A DNA stretch of 64,000 nucleotides, taken from positions 372,001 through 436,000 of the forward strand of contig NZ_VCIG01000001.1 in NCBI RefSeq assembly GCF_006345815.1, written 5' to 3'. The stretch comes from Ochrobactrum sp. CGA5. Lineage in GTDB: Bacteria; Pseudomonadota; Alphaproteobacteria; Rhizobiales; Rhizobiaceae. Made by a program: the position numbers and the translations under genes. Positions within the stretch are counted from its first letter, which is position 1, and every line of letters starts with the position of its first letter. Shown one piece after another: positions 18,050 through 26,218 of the stretch. The notes under the pieces were generated by a model that saw only the letters and a program-made list of their open reading frames with translations, did no database searches and had not been told where the DNA came from.

Positions 18050-18568
18050 TCAGAACAGCGTTTTGAGCTGGGTGACATAAGGCGCCAGAACGCCGCTCAG
18101 CATGTAGGGGCCAAGGCCCCAGACAAGTGTCCACCCCATAGCGCCAACGATGTTGGCTGCCAGAAAATGCAGCGGGTTCATTTTCATGGAGCCCGCAACG
18201 ATGCCGTTGAGCTGGCGCAGCAGCACGACAAAACGCGCGGTCGCCACGACGTAAATTCCCTTGCTATCGAAAAGTTTCTCGAACTGTTCCAGCCGTTCCG
18301 GCGTGAGCTTGACGAGATGCCCGTATCGCAGGATCAAGCGGCGGCCACCGAAGCGACCGATCAGATAACCGGTGCAATCGCCGAGAACGGCACCTATGAA
18401 TACGGCAATCAGAACGGCTTCAATGTTGAGGGTTCCATGCAGCGCAAGCAGCGAGCTTGCGATAAGGGCACTTTCGCCGGGCAGCGGTGCGCCAAAAGAT
18501 TCGAAATATACGATTATGAAAAGCGCGAGCGCGCCATAAGCTGCAATATATGGTTCCAGAAAGCTCAT
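18050..18568 (-). CDS. DedA-family inner-membrane protein
   Basis: A 172-residue membrane protein with four to five hydrophobic segments and the DedA/SNARE-associated signature: an N-terminal FESFGAPLPGESALI (about 22-36), GAVLGDCTGYLIGRFGG (about 59-75), and FVVLLRQLNGIVAGSMKM. Members move undecaprenyl phosphate or other lipids and help maintain the proton gradient. The open frame extends 30 codons upstream into the dispersed repeat, so the ATG at 18568 (MSFLEPYIAAYG) is the reasonable start. It ends only 9 bp from convergent xseB. Confidence 0.88.
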   Translation of the reverse strand: MSFLEPYIAAYGALALFIIVYFESFGAPLPGESALIASSLLALHGTLNIEAVLIAVFIGAVLGDCTGYLIGRFGGRRLILRYGHLVKLTPERLEQFEKLFDSKGIYVVATARFVVLLRQLNGIVAGSMKMNPLHFLAANIVGAMGWTLVWGLGPYMLSGVLAPYVTQLKTLF

Positions 18569-18602
18569 TGATTGGCAGATCTTTCGGCGGACAGAATTGG
18601 AT

Positions 18603-18695
18603 CGCATCCCTAAAACTGTGAAACGGTTTCTGGATAAGATGCGCGTTGAAACAAACATTTAGAGCGCCGAGCTGATTGAATCAGCTCGGCGCTCT
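18603..18695. repeat. Dispersed bipartite palindromic repeat, copy C
   Basis: The first module (CGCATCCCTAAAACTGTG to GATGCGCG, about 18603-18645) is followed by the second, a 35-bp palindrome with 17-bp perfect arms AGAGCGCCGAGCTGATT (18661-18677) and AATCAGCTCGGCGCTCT (18679-18695) around one base. This is the best-preserved second module in the window. Confidence 0.75.
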
Positions 18696-18720
18696 AAAAA
18701 GGCTCCGGGCGAGCCGGAGC
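18696..18720 (-). terminator. Rho-independent terminator of the GlsB-type gene
   Basis: On the minus strand GCTCCGG-CTCGC-CCGGAGC (18720-18702) is followed by CTTTTTAG. It lies 22 bp after the stop of the transglycosylase-associated gene and abuts repeat copy C. Confidence 0.75.
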
Positions 18721-18741
18721 GTGAAATCTATATCTATCACA

Positions 18742-19005
18742 TCAGCCGATGGAGCGCTTGCCGGTAATCGCGTGGTAAACCCACAATACGATTATTGAAC
18801 CGATGATCGCGATAACAAGGCTGAGCGGATCGAATGCGCCGGTGACGCCGCGCCCAAAAAGCTGAGAAGAGATAACACCTCCGACGATGGCGCCGACGAT
18901 GCCAAGGGCAATATCCAGGAAAAAGCCCTGACCACTTTTATTGACGATCTTGCTGCCGATGAAGCCGGCAATTAAGCCTAGTATTATCCAGCTTATAACA
19001 GACAT
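18742..19005 (-). CDS. GlsB/YeaQ/YmgE-type transglycosylase-associated small membrane protein
   Basis: An 87-residue protein with three hydrophobic glycine-rich helices (WIILGLIAGFIGSKIV, DIALGIVGAIVGGVI and LVIAIIGSIIVLWVYHA). This is the pattern of the transglycosylase-associated protein family, often induced by stress; its molecular role is unknown. GGGAG sits upstream of the ATG. The gene has its own terminator and is divergent from the YidB-type gene. Confidence 0.88.
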   Translation of the reverse strand: MSVISWIILGLIAGFIGSKIVNKSGQGFFLDIALGIVGAIVGGVISSQLFGRGVTGAFDPLSLVIAIIGSIIVLWVYHAITGKRSIG

Positions 19006-19168
19006 CTAATATCTCCCGATGCGTAAATACACTTTTGCATCACGCACTTAGGAAATTTTCACACTACTACAAAATTTGCAAGGTATAATGCTTGTCAAAT
19101 TGGGAAACCCCTTTAACTTTAACTTACCGAATGCACAGTTGGCATCGGATAACAGGGAGTATCGTGTG

Positions 19169-19723
19169 ATGGGAAGTTACGACGACAACTCAGGCAATTC
19201 GCCCATTCCCGGCGGAAGCCTCGCGAAACCGGTTCTGATTGCGCTCGGCGCTCTTTTGGTCGGAAAGATGCTGAAAGGCAATAGTGACGAAGCTGCGGCC
19301 GCCCCGGCGCAGCCCCTGCCGGATCAGTCGCACGCAGGTGGCGGTTTGCTTGGCGGCATCCTCGGCGGTCTTGGCGGCTTGCTTGGTGGTGCAGCGGCGG
19401 GAAACGCTTCTGCCGCTCCCTCGGCGCCGGGTTCACTGGGGGGCGGTCTGGGCGGTCTTCTTGATCAACTGAAACAGGCTGGTCTTGGTGAGAAAGTGGA
19501 TTCCTGGGTGGGTCAGGGTTCCAATCACCCAATCGAGCCGGGACAGCTTGGCGATGCAATCGGTCAGAAAACCTTGAGCGAAATCGCTCAGCATGCCGGC
19601 ATTGACCAGCAGGAATTGCTGAATCAGTTATCCCAGGTTCTCCCCGGTCTTGTGGACAAGCTGACGACCAACGGACAAGTGCCAGACACGAGTTCGCTTT
19701 CGAAGTTGTTGCAGGGACGCTGA
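19169..19723 (+). CDS. YidB-family (DUF937) protein
   Basis: A 184-residue protein. It has a short hydrophobic segment near residues 18-33 (KPVLIALGALLVGKML), a glycine-rich low-complexity region (about 55-105) and a C-terminal helical domain (LLDQLKQAGLGEKVDSWVG, then TLSEIAQHAGIDQQELLNQLSQVLPGLVDKLT) characteristic of YidB/DUF937. Function is unknown. I chose the ATG at 19169, preceded by GGGAG; the frame is open to 19076, but that part is AT-rich and unlike the family. A terminator follows. Confidence 0.82.
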   Translation: MGSYDDNSGNSPIPGGSLAKPVLIALGALLVGKMLKGNSDEAAAAPAQPLPDQSHAGGGLLGGILGGLGGLLGGAAAGNASAAPSAPGSLGGGLGGLLDQLKQAGLGEKVDSWVGQGSNHPIEPGQLGDAIGQKTLSEIAQHAGIDQQELLNQLSQVLPGLVDKLTTNGQVPDTSSLSKLLQGR

Positions 19724-19742
19724 CGGTATTTAATCGTAATTG

Positions 19743-19774
19743 AACCGCACCGCTTGTCGGTGCGGTTTTGTTTT
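19743..19774 (+). terminator. Rho-independent terminator of the YidB-type gene
   Basis: A perfect 10-bp stem AACCGCACCG (19743-19752) / CGGTGCGGTT (19758-19767) is followed by TTGTTTT. Confidence 0.9.
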
Positions 19775-19845
19775 GCAGGCACATTCGTTAAGATGAAAGC
19801 GTCGCCTTTATAAGCGTTGTAAAGCCATAGCTGGAGTTGCGTTTC

Positions 19846-20766
19846 ATGAGCTTCTTTCCATGTCCTGATCCGGTTCTTGGTGATAAGACCTCGGTAGACA
19901 GTATCGAAACGCTGGTTATTCCACGCACAAGCGACATTGGCGGACTGGAAGTGCGGCGGGCGTTGCCGACGGTGCGCCGCCGTCTGGTGGGACCATTCAT
20001 TTTCTTCGATCGCATGGGACCGGCTGTTCTGCGGGATGGGGATGCACTGGATGTGCGCCCGCACCCGCATATCGGTCTTTCGACAGTGACCTATCTGTTC
20101 GACGGGCACATCCGCCACAGGGACAGTCTCGGCACCGAAATGGTCATTCGCCCAGGTGACGTGAACCTGATGACTGCCGGTCGCGGTATTGTGCATTCAG
20201 AGCGTTCGCCGGAAGAGGAGCGCAACGGACCGTTATCGATTTCGGGTATCCAGACCTGGCTCGCTCTGCCCGATGCGCAGGAAGAAATCAGCCCGGAATT
20301 CTTTCATACCAACGCGCCAGATTTGCCGGCGATGAAAGATCGTGATTTCTCCGGCCGGCTGATCATGGGGGCCATGCTGGGGCTGAAGTCTCCCGTGATT
20401 CAGCACACTGATACGCTTTATGCGGATATTCGCATAGAACCGAATGGGCGCTTCCCGATCCCGCCCGTGGCAGAAGAGCGTGCCATCTATACATTGCAGG
20501 GTAATGTCGGCATTGGCGGCGAAGTGTTTCCGCCGGATCGCTTGCTGGCATTTCGCCCCGGTGACGATATCACCGTGCAGGCCGGGCCGGAAGGTGCGCA
20601 TATCATGCTTTTTGGCGGTGCAGCTCTCGGTTCGAAACGCTATGTATGGTGGAACTTCGTCTCTTCTTCGCGGGAGAGGATAGAGCAGGCCAAGGAGGAA
20701 TGGCGCAGCGGACGTTTTGATATTGTGCCGGGTGACGAGAAAGATTTCATACCGTTGCCTGAATAA
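19846..20766 (+). CDS. Pirin family protein
   Basis: A 306-residue bicupin. The N-terminal cupin carries the pirin metal motif region PHPHIGLSTVTYLFDGHIRHRDSLG (about 73-97, two stretches) and GDVNLMTAGRGIVHSE, with the conserved metal-binding histidines and glutamate. The second cupin starts near residue 185 (HTDTLYADIRIEPN). Bacterial pirins include quercetin dioxygenase-like enzymes and metabolic regulators, and a role cannot be assigned here. The ATG at 19846 is preceded by CTGGAG. It lies before dxs with a 103-bp gap. Confidence 0.92.
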   Translation: MSFFPCPDPVLGDKTSVDSIETLVIPRTSDIGGLEVRRALPTVRRRLVGPFIFFDRMGPAVLRDGDALDVRPHPHIGLSTVTYLFDGHIRHRDSLGTEMVIRPGDVNLMTAGRGIVHSERSPEEERNGPLSISGIQTWLALPDAQEEISPEFFHTNAPDLPAMKDRDFSGRLIMGAMLGLKSPVIQHTDTLYADIRIEPNGRFPIPPVAEERAIYTLQGNVGIGGEVFPPDRLLAFRPGDDITVQAGPEGAHIMLFGGAALGSKRYVWWNFVSSSRERIEQAKEEWRSGRFDIVPGDEKDFIPLPE

Positions 20767-20807
20767 TGTGGATTGCTTTGGGCGATAGGACACGATGTCC
20801 CGCCCTG

Positions 20808-20835
20808 CTTGATCCTGTCGCGTTGCTGCTATACC
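20808..20835 (+). promoter_or_regulatory. Possible dxs promoter
   Basis: CTTGAT (20808-20813) and CTATAC (20829-20834) resemble the alphaproteobacterial -35 and -10 elements. The spacer is only 15 bp, shorter than ideal. The dxs ATG is 35 bp downstream. Confidence 0.3.
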
Positions 20836-20869
20836 GACAACAAAACCGAACCAGAGACAGGTTGTTTTA

Positions 20870-22786
20870 ATGTCCCGACCTACGACCCCGTTGCTTGACA
20901 AGGCGCCGACCCCGGAAGCCCTGCGCGCATTGCCGGAATCTGATCTGCCCCAGCTCGCACAGGAATTGCGCGCAGAGCTGATTGATGTGGTTTCGACTAC
21001 CGGCGGGCATCTTGGGGCGGGACTAGGTGTTGTTGAGTTGACAGTAGCATTGCACCATGTCTTCGACACGCCGCACGATCGTATCATCTGGGATGTCGGC
21101 CATCAGGCCTATCCACACAAGATTTTGACCGGGCGTCGCGACCGTATCCGTACATTGCGCCAGACCGGCGGTCTTTCGGGTTTCACCAAGCGCAGCGAAA
21201 GTGAATACGATCCTTTCGGCGCGGCGCATTCGTCGACGTCAATTTCTGCAGGCCTCGGAATGGCGGTCGCCTCCGATCTTTCGGGCGAAAAGCGCAACGT
21301 GATTGCAGTCATCGGCGATGGTTCGATGTCGGCAGGCATGGCCTATGAGGCGATGAACAATGCCGGTGCGCTTGATGCCCGCCTTGTCGTCATCCTGAAT
21401 GATAACGACATGTCGATAGCGCCACCGACCGGCGCAATGAGTGCCTATCTGGCGCGTCTTGTCTCCGGCAAGACCTATCGTAGTGTCCGCGAGGCCGCGA
21501 AGCAGGTCGCCAAGAAACTGCCGAAGTTTCTGCAGGACAAGGCCCGCAAATCGGAAGAATATGCTCGCGCCTTCTTTACCGGCGGCACCTTGTTCGAGGA
21601 GCTGGGCTTCTATTACGTCGGCCCTATAGACGGGCACAATCTGGATCATTTGCTGCCGATCCTGAAAAATGTGCGTGATACTCAGGAAGGCCCCGTGCTC
21701 ATTCATGTGGTGACGCAGAAGGGCAAGGGCTATGCGCCTGCCGAAGCCGCTGCCGACAAGTATCATGGTGTCAACAAATTCGACGTCATTACGGGCAAGC
21801 AATCGAAGCCGCCTGCAAATGCACCGAGCTATACCAAGATTTTCGGCACCAGCCTGATCGAGGAAGCACGTCACGACGACAAGATCGTGGCGATTACAGC
21901 CGCCATGCCATCGGGCACTGGGCTTGATCTCTTTGGTGAAGTATTTCCGCAGCGCACGTTCGATGTCGGTATTGCCGAGCAGCACGCGGTGACTTTCGCC
22001 GCCGGTCTTGCCAGCGAGGGCTTCAAGCCATTCTGCGCGATCTATTCCACTTTCCTGCAGCGTGGTTACGATCAGGTCGTGCATGATGTATCGATCCAGA
22101 ATCTGCCCGTGCGCTTCCCCATCGATCGTGCCGGTCTGGTTGGAGCGGATGGCCCGACCCATGCAGGTTCTTTCGATACGGGGTTTCTCGCTGCGCTCCC
22201 TGGTTTCGTGGTGATGGCTGCATCGGATGAGGCCGAACTGCGCCATATGGTGCGTACCGCCGCCGAATATAATGAAGGCCCAATCTCTTTCCGTTATCCG
22301 CGCGGCGATGGTGTCGGCGTGGACCTGCCAGAGCGCGGGCAACTGCTCGAAATTGGCAGGGGCCGCATCGTGCGCGAGGGCACAAAGGTCGCACTCCTAT
22401 CCTTTGGAACACGCTTGCAGGAATGCCTTGCCGCCGCTGATGAGCTGGGTGCTGCCGGGCTGTCCACCACAGTTGCCGATGCGCGCTTTGCAAAGCCGCT
22501 CGATCACGATCTGATCCGCCGTCTGGCACGCGAGCATGAAGTACTGGTGATGGTGGAAGAAGGCGCTGTTGGCGGCTTTGCTTCCCATGTGCTGCAGTTT
22601 CTTGCCACCGATGGCCTTCTTGATCGTGGTCTGAAGGTGCGCGCTTTGACTTTGCCAGATAGCTATCAGGATCATGGCAAGCCGGATGCCATGTATGCTG
22701 AGGCCGGGCTTGACCGGACAGGCATCGTGCACACGGTATTTGCAGCTCTCGGCCGCGAGGCGGTCGCAGCGCCATTCAGCGCCTGA
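20870..22786 (+). CDS. dxs: 1-deoxy-D-xylulose-5-phosphate synthase
   Basis: A 638-residue thiamine-diphosphate enzyme that condenses pyruvate and glyceraldehyde 3-phosphate, the first step of the MEP isoprenoid pathway. The TPP/Mg motif [16 protein letters not shown] lies near residue 149, the catalytic glutamate in [16 protein letters not shown] near 366-380, and the substrate-binding [15 protein letters not shown] follows. The length is normal. It leads a run with tlyA (3-nt gap) and an RNA methyltransferase. ispH, the last MEP step, is at 60 kb in the same window. Confidence 0.97.
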   Translation: MSRPTTPLLDKAPTPEALRALPESDLPQLAQELRAELIDVVSTTGGHLGAGLGVVELTVALHHVFDTPHDRIIWDVGHQAYPHKILTGRRDRIRTLRQTGGLSGFTKRSESEYDPFGAAHSSTSISAGLGMAVASDLSGEKRNVIAVIGDGSMSAGMAYEAMNNAGALDARLVVILNDNDMSIAPPTGAMSAYLARLVSGKTYRSVREAAKQVAKKLPKFLQDKARKSEEYARAFFTGGTLFEELGFYYVGPIDGHNLDHLLPILKNVRDTQEGPVLIHVVTQKGKGYAPAEAAADKYHGVNKFDVITGKQSKPPANAPSYTKIFGTSLIEEARHDDKIVAITAAMPSGTGLDLFGEVFPQRTFDVGIAEQHAVTFAAGLASEGFKPFCAIYSTFLQRGYDQVVHDVSIQNLPVRFPIDRAGLVGADGPTHAGSFDTGFLAALPGFVVMAASDEAELRHMVRTAAEYNEGPISFRYPRGDGVGVDLPERGQLLEIGRGRIVREGTKVALLSFGTRLQECLAAADELGAAGLSTTVADARFAKPLDHDLIRRLAREHEVLVMVEEGAVGGFASHVLQFLATDGLLDRGLKVRALTLPDSYQDHGKPDAMYAEAGLDRTGIVHTVFAALGREAVAAPFSA

Positions 22787-22789
22787 CCG

Positions 22790-23551
22790 ATGGGTGGGGA
22801 AACGAGCGACAAGAGCTTGCGGCTCGATCAGCTTCTGGTTGAGCTCGGGCTGTTTGCAACGCGTTCGCGCGCGCGTGACGCGATCCAACGCGGTACCGTC
22901 AAGGTAGATGACAAGCCCGTCACCAAGCCGGGACAGACGGTTCTGCGTGCGGCAAACATCGAAGTGGATGATCCGGCAAGTGCCTATGTCTCCCGAGGTG
23001 CCCTGAAGCTTATCGCTGCGCTCGACCATTTCGAGCTTGATGTCAAAGGGCGCACGGCGCTCGACATCGGTGCCTCGACAGGCGGCTTCTGCCAAGTTTT
23101 GCTGGAGCGCGGGGCGAACCATGTTCTTGCCATTGATGTCGGCCACGACCAATTGCACGAGAGCCTGCGCGCCGATCCTCGCGTCACCAACAAGGAGGGG
23201 ATCAACGCGCGCGCGCTGGAACTTTCCCATCTGGACGGACGTGAAATCGATTGCGTGGTTTCGGATGTAAGTTTCATTTCGCTGAAACTCGCCTTGCCAC
23301 CAGCATTGGCCTTTGCGCAAAAAGGTGCTATCTGCGCGCTTCTCGTGAAGCCGCAATTTGAAGCCGGCCGCGAGGCCATTGGCAAAGGCGGCATTCTGCG
23401 TGACCAGGAAGATGGCAAACGCATTGCGGAAGAATTGAAATCATGGCTGGAGGCGCAAGCTGGCTGGCGCGCGCTCGGTCTTTGTCCGTCGCCTATTGAA
23501 GGTGGTGACGGCAATCGTGAATATCTCCTGGCAGGAAAGAAGGATCAATGA
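22790..23551 (+). CDS. tlyA: TlyA family rRNA methyltransferase
   Basis: A 253-residue protein with an N-terminal S4 RNA-binding domain (LRLDQLLVELGLFATRSRAR, residues 7-26, through KVDDKPV) and an FtsJ-like Rossmann methyltransferase domain (TALDIGASTGGFCQVLLERG near 85-104, DCVVSDVSFISLKLALP). Characterised TlyA proteins 2'-O-methylate 16S and 23S rRNA; some are named haemolysins for historical reasons. The start is 3 nt after the dxs stop and its own end overlaps the next gene by 4 nt (ATGA), so translation is probably coupled. Confidence 0.93.
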   Translation: MGGETSDKSLRLDQLLVELGLFATRSRARDAIQRGTVKVDDKPVTKPGQTVLRAANIEVDDPASAYVSRGALKLIAALDHFELDVKGRTALDIGASTGGFCQVLLERGANHVLAIDVGHDQLHESLRADPRVTNKEGINARALELSHLDGREIDCVVSDVSFISLKLALPPALAFAQKGAICALLVKPQFEAGREAIGKGGILRDQEDGKRIAEELKSWLEAQAGWRALGLCPSPIEGGDGNREYLLAGKKDQ

Positions 23552-24789
23552 CAACGCAGACAATGGGGCAAATTACAATCCGCTCGATTGGTGCGGGCGG
23601 CGATGGCGTCGCCAACCTTCCTGATGGCCAGATTTATGTGCCTTTCACGTTGCCGGGTGAAGTGCTCAATGTCGCACGCGACAAGAACCGTGCGACGGTT
23701 ATGGCGCTTCTCGAAGCTTCCCCGGAGCGGCAGGCTGCTGCCTGCCGGCATTTTGAGGATTGCGGTGGTTGCGCGCTACAGCATTGGCAGGCCGAACCCT
23801 ATGGTCTGTGGAAGCGCGAACTGGTTGTTTCCGCGCTGAAGGGTAGGGGGATCGAAACGGATGTGTCGCCCCTGGTGGCTTGCCAGCCGCGCACACGCCG
23901 CCGTGCTGTTTTTGCGGCGCGCAAGACGGAGAAGGGCGTATTGCTCGGCTTCAACCGTCACCTCAGCCATGAGATTATTGATATCATCGAATGCGCAGTA
24001 ACCGTTCCCGAAATCATTGCACGGCTTGACGACCTGCGTGAAGTCGGGGCCTTGATTGCACCTGGTTCAAAGCCATTCAAGCTGGCAGTGACGCAAACGG
24101 AATCCGGCCTCGATCTTGCTGCAAGCGGTTGCGGCAAGCTGAGTGATGAGCAACGGCGCGCACTGACGGCCCTTGTCATGAAAAAAGGCTTTGCGCGCCT
24201 CTCGCATGAAGGCGAAATCATTGTGGAGCCGAAGAAGCCGCTCATTCATTTCGGCAAGGTTCCAGTTCCGGTTCCGCCCGGTTGCTTCTTGCAGGCAACG
24301 AACGATGCCGAGGAAGCAATGGTGCAGCTTGTCCTGGATCATGTGGGCAAGGCGAAGCGTGTCGCGGATCTGTTCTGTGGTGTAGGCACATTTGCGCTGC
24401 GGATTGCAGAAAAAAGTGCTGTTCATGCCGTTGAAAACGATGCGCCGGCCCTCGCTGCCCTCGATCGTGGCGTACGCCATGTGCAGGGATTGAAGCCTGT
24501 TTCCGTTGAACGTCGCGACTTGTTCCGTCGTCCTCTGATGCCGAAGGAACTATTGCCCTATAACGCAGTGGTTTTCGATCCTCCACGCGCAGGTGCGGAA
24601 GAGCAGGCGCTTGAGCTGGCAAAATCGAAGGTGGAAAAGGTGGTCGCGGTTTCGTGCAATCCGGTGACGCTCGCCCGCGATCTCGCCCTTCTGGTGAAGG
24701 GCGGCTATCGCGTCACGCGTGTCACGCCGATTGACCAGTTCCTCTGGTCGCCGCATGTTGAAGCTGTGGCGACGCTGGTGAAGAAGTAG
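23548..24789 (+). CDS. Class I SAM-dependent RNA (uracil-C5) methyltransferase, TrmA/RlmD family
   Basis: A 413-residue enzyme that should methylate a uridine of rRNA or tRNA at C5. It has a TRAM-like N-terminal beta domain, a four-cysteine iron-sulfur motif (ACRHFEDCGGCALQHW near 65-80 plus a later Cys), the SAM-binding VADLFCGVGTFALRIAEKSAV near 270-290, and the catalytic cysteine in VVAVSCNPVTLARDLALL near 370. Which base is modified cannot be told. The start overlaps the tlyA stop by 4 nt. Confidence 0.92.
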   Translation: MTTQTMGQITIRSIGAGGDGVANLPDGQIYVPFTLPGEVLNVARDKNRATVMALLEASPERQAAACRHFEDCGGCALQHWQAEPYGLWKRELVVSALKGRGIETDVSPLVACQPRTRRRAVFAARKTEKGVLLGFNRHLSHEIIDIIECAVTVPEIIARLDDLREVGALIAPGSKPFKLAVTQTESGLDLAASGCGKLSDEQRRALTALVMKKGFARLSHEGEIIVEPKKPLIHFGKVPVPVPPGCFLQATNDAEEAMVQLVLDHVGKAKRVADLFCGVGTFALRIAEKSAVHAVENDAPALAALDRGVRHVQGLKPVSVERRDLFRRPLMPKELLPYNAVVFDPPRAGAEEQALELAKSKVEKVVAVSCNPVTLARDLALLVKGGYRVTRVTPIDQFLWSPHVEAVATLVKK

Positions 24790-24920
24790 ATGCCCGCCAT
24801 ACCATTAATTTTGCAATTATCTCTTTCTTTGAGCTGTTCAGATGTAACGCCAAAGATACTATAATATTCCTGCGAGTTTTCCCGGCTCATCCCGCCTATC
24901 AGCCCAATCGTCTTTATCAA
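24790..24920 (-). pseudogene. Relic of an aspartate/glutamate racemase-family gene
   Basis: On the minus strand the codons from 24920 down to about 24846 read LIKTIGLIGGMSRENSQEYY, which matches the N-terminus of aspartate/glutamate racemases (usual form MKTIGLIGGMSWES..EYY). The position of the usual ATG is ATA, with a TTG before it and GGGAAGGA upstream. Similarity fades after about 25 residues, and the frame runs into the 3' end of the convergent RNA methyltransferase gene. No downstream racemase domain is present, so this looks like a truncated, decayed gene. Confidence 0.5.
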
Positions 24921-24931
24921 TCCTTCCCGGA

Positions 24932-24960
24932 TAAAATTAAGGGCGGATCGCTCCGCCCCT
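24932..24960 (-). terminator. Rho-independent terminator of the LOG-family gene
   Basis: On the minus strand GGGCGGA-GCGA-TCCGCCC (24958-24941) is followed by TTAATTTTATC. It begins 38 bp after the stop of the LOG-family gene. Confidence 0.75.
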
Positions 24961-24995
24961 ATCATTCGGTCATGTGGTTTGGGCGACAGCCGCAA

Positions 24996-25598
24996 CTACA
25001 TCTTCTCAATGATTTTCTGGTCGCCTTCATGTGCCTTGCCATTGGCGGCGATGATGGCGGGGACTATGTCTTCTGCCTTGTCGATGACGAGCGGCTTTAC
25101 CTGATGCGCTGTGTGCAAGAAACCTTCTGCCGTCATGTGCTCCAAGAGCGAAAGCATTGGCTGCCAGAAATTGTTGATGTTAGCGAACGCCATGGGCTTG
25201 CGATGCTTGCCGAGCTGCGCCCAGGTCATCATTTCCACGATTTCCTCGACCGTTCCAATGCCGCCGGGGAGTGTGACGAACGCGTCCGACTTCTGGAACA
25301 TGAGGTGCTTGCGCTCATGCATGTCGCCAACGACGATGAGTTCGGTCAACTGCTTGGCTTTTTCGAGGCTTGCTTCCTTGTCGAGCAGGAAGGTCGGGAT
25401 GATGCCGGTGACTTCGCCACCAGCTTCCATCACGCCTTGCGCGACCGCGCCCATGATGCCGCGCGTGCCGCCGCCATAAACGAGGCGCAGACCGTGTTCG
25501 GCAATAGACCGGCCGAGCGTAATGCCTGCCTCGCGATAGATGGGGTTCAGGCCCGTCGACGAGCCGCAATAAACACAAATGGATCGAATCTCAGACAT
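24996..25598 (-). CDS. LOG-family (TIGR00730) nucleoside 5'-monophosphate phosphoribohydrolase
   Basis: A 200-residue Rossmann-fold protein. The family motifs are complete: the N-terminal SICVYCGSS, VYGGGTRGIMGAVA (40-53), MHERKHLM (93-100), and the catalytic PGGIGTVEE (111-119). Such LOG proteins split cytokinin-type riboside monophosphates or ordinary nucleoside monophosphates into base and ribose 5-phosphate. I chose the start at MSEIRSICVYCG (25598); nine further codons are open upstream. The gene is divergent from the lysozyme-inhibitor gene. Confidence 0.92.
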   Translation of the reverse strand: MSEIRSICVYCGSSTGLNPIYREAGITLGRSIAEHGLRLVYGGGTRGIMGAVAQGVMEAGGEVTGIIPTFLLDKEASLEKAKQLTELIVVGDMHERKHLMFQKSDAFVTLPGGIGTVEEIVEMMTWAQLGKHRKPMAFANINNFWQPMLSLLEHMTAEGFLHTAHQVKPLVIDKAEDIVPAIIAANGKAHEGDQKIIEKM

Positions 25599-25756
25599 GA
25601 TTTCTTGTGCGCTTTTGACCCTCAAGCGTCAAGCGCTTGCGATTTCATTTTGCAACGAAGATTGCCGTCGGCTGTTATTTCAGCTGCCGGTTGGACATTT
25701 GCGGCTTTTGTAATATCTCAATCAGTAAGGACTCCAAATCGAGAAGTGGATTGGAT

Positions 25757-26104
25757 ATGAAGAAGTGGGTTGTGTTTCTCGGGATCACCTTTGCCGCATC
25801 ATCCGCATGGGCTGGGGAGATCAACATCAAACTGCCGGATGATACCGAAGTAACGACCAACTCCGTTCTCTATAAGTGCGGTGAGAAAAACGTCTCGGTA
25901 ACCTACTATAACGCCGGTGATATTTCGCTTGCTGAACTGGAACTCGAAGACGAAACGGTTGTCACCTCCAACGTTATCTCGGGGTCTGGAGCCAAATATG
26001 CGGGCGGTGTCTATATCTGGTGGACCAAAGGCGAGACTGCGGATCTCTATAACCTTATGGACGATCCGGACCAGTCGAAGCCGACAAACTGTGTAGAACA
26101 GTAA
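25757..26104 (+). CDS. MliC-family lysozyme inhibitor, periplasmic
   Basis: A 115-residue protein with a Sec signal peptide (MKKWVVFLGITFAASSAWA, cleavage likely after AWA). The mature part is the MliC beta-barrel: LYKCGEKNVSVTYYNAGD, then SGSGAKYAGGVYIWWTKG with the loop that inserts into C-type lysozyme. Two cysteines (LYKCGE and PTNCVE) should form the usual disulfide. There is no lipobox, so it should be the free periplasmic (PliC-like) form that protects peptidoglycan from host lysozyme. The frame is open 40 codons upstream, but only the chosen ATG precedes the signal peptide. Confidence 0.9.
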   Translation: MKKWVVFLGITFAASSAWAGEINIKLPDDTEVTTNSVLYKCGEKNVSVTYYNAGDISLAELELEDETVVTSNVISGSGAKYAGGVYIWWTKGETADLYNLMDDPDQSKPTNCVEQ

Positions 26105-26218
26105 GCCTGCTATTAAAAAGCCTCGTACCTTTTGCTGTTTCGGTGCAGATTTCTTGTGGGGGGAAGCCAAAAGCTATAAACCCGACATTATAGTCTCTGG
26201 CGTGAGTTTCGAAGCGAA

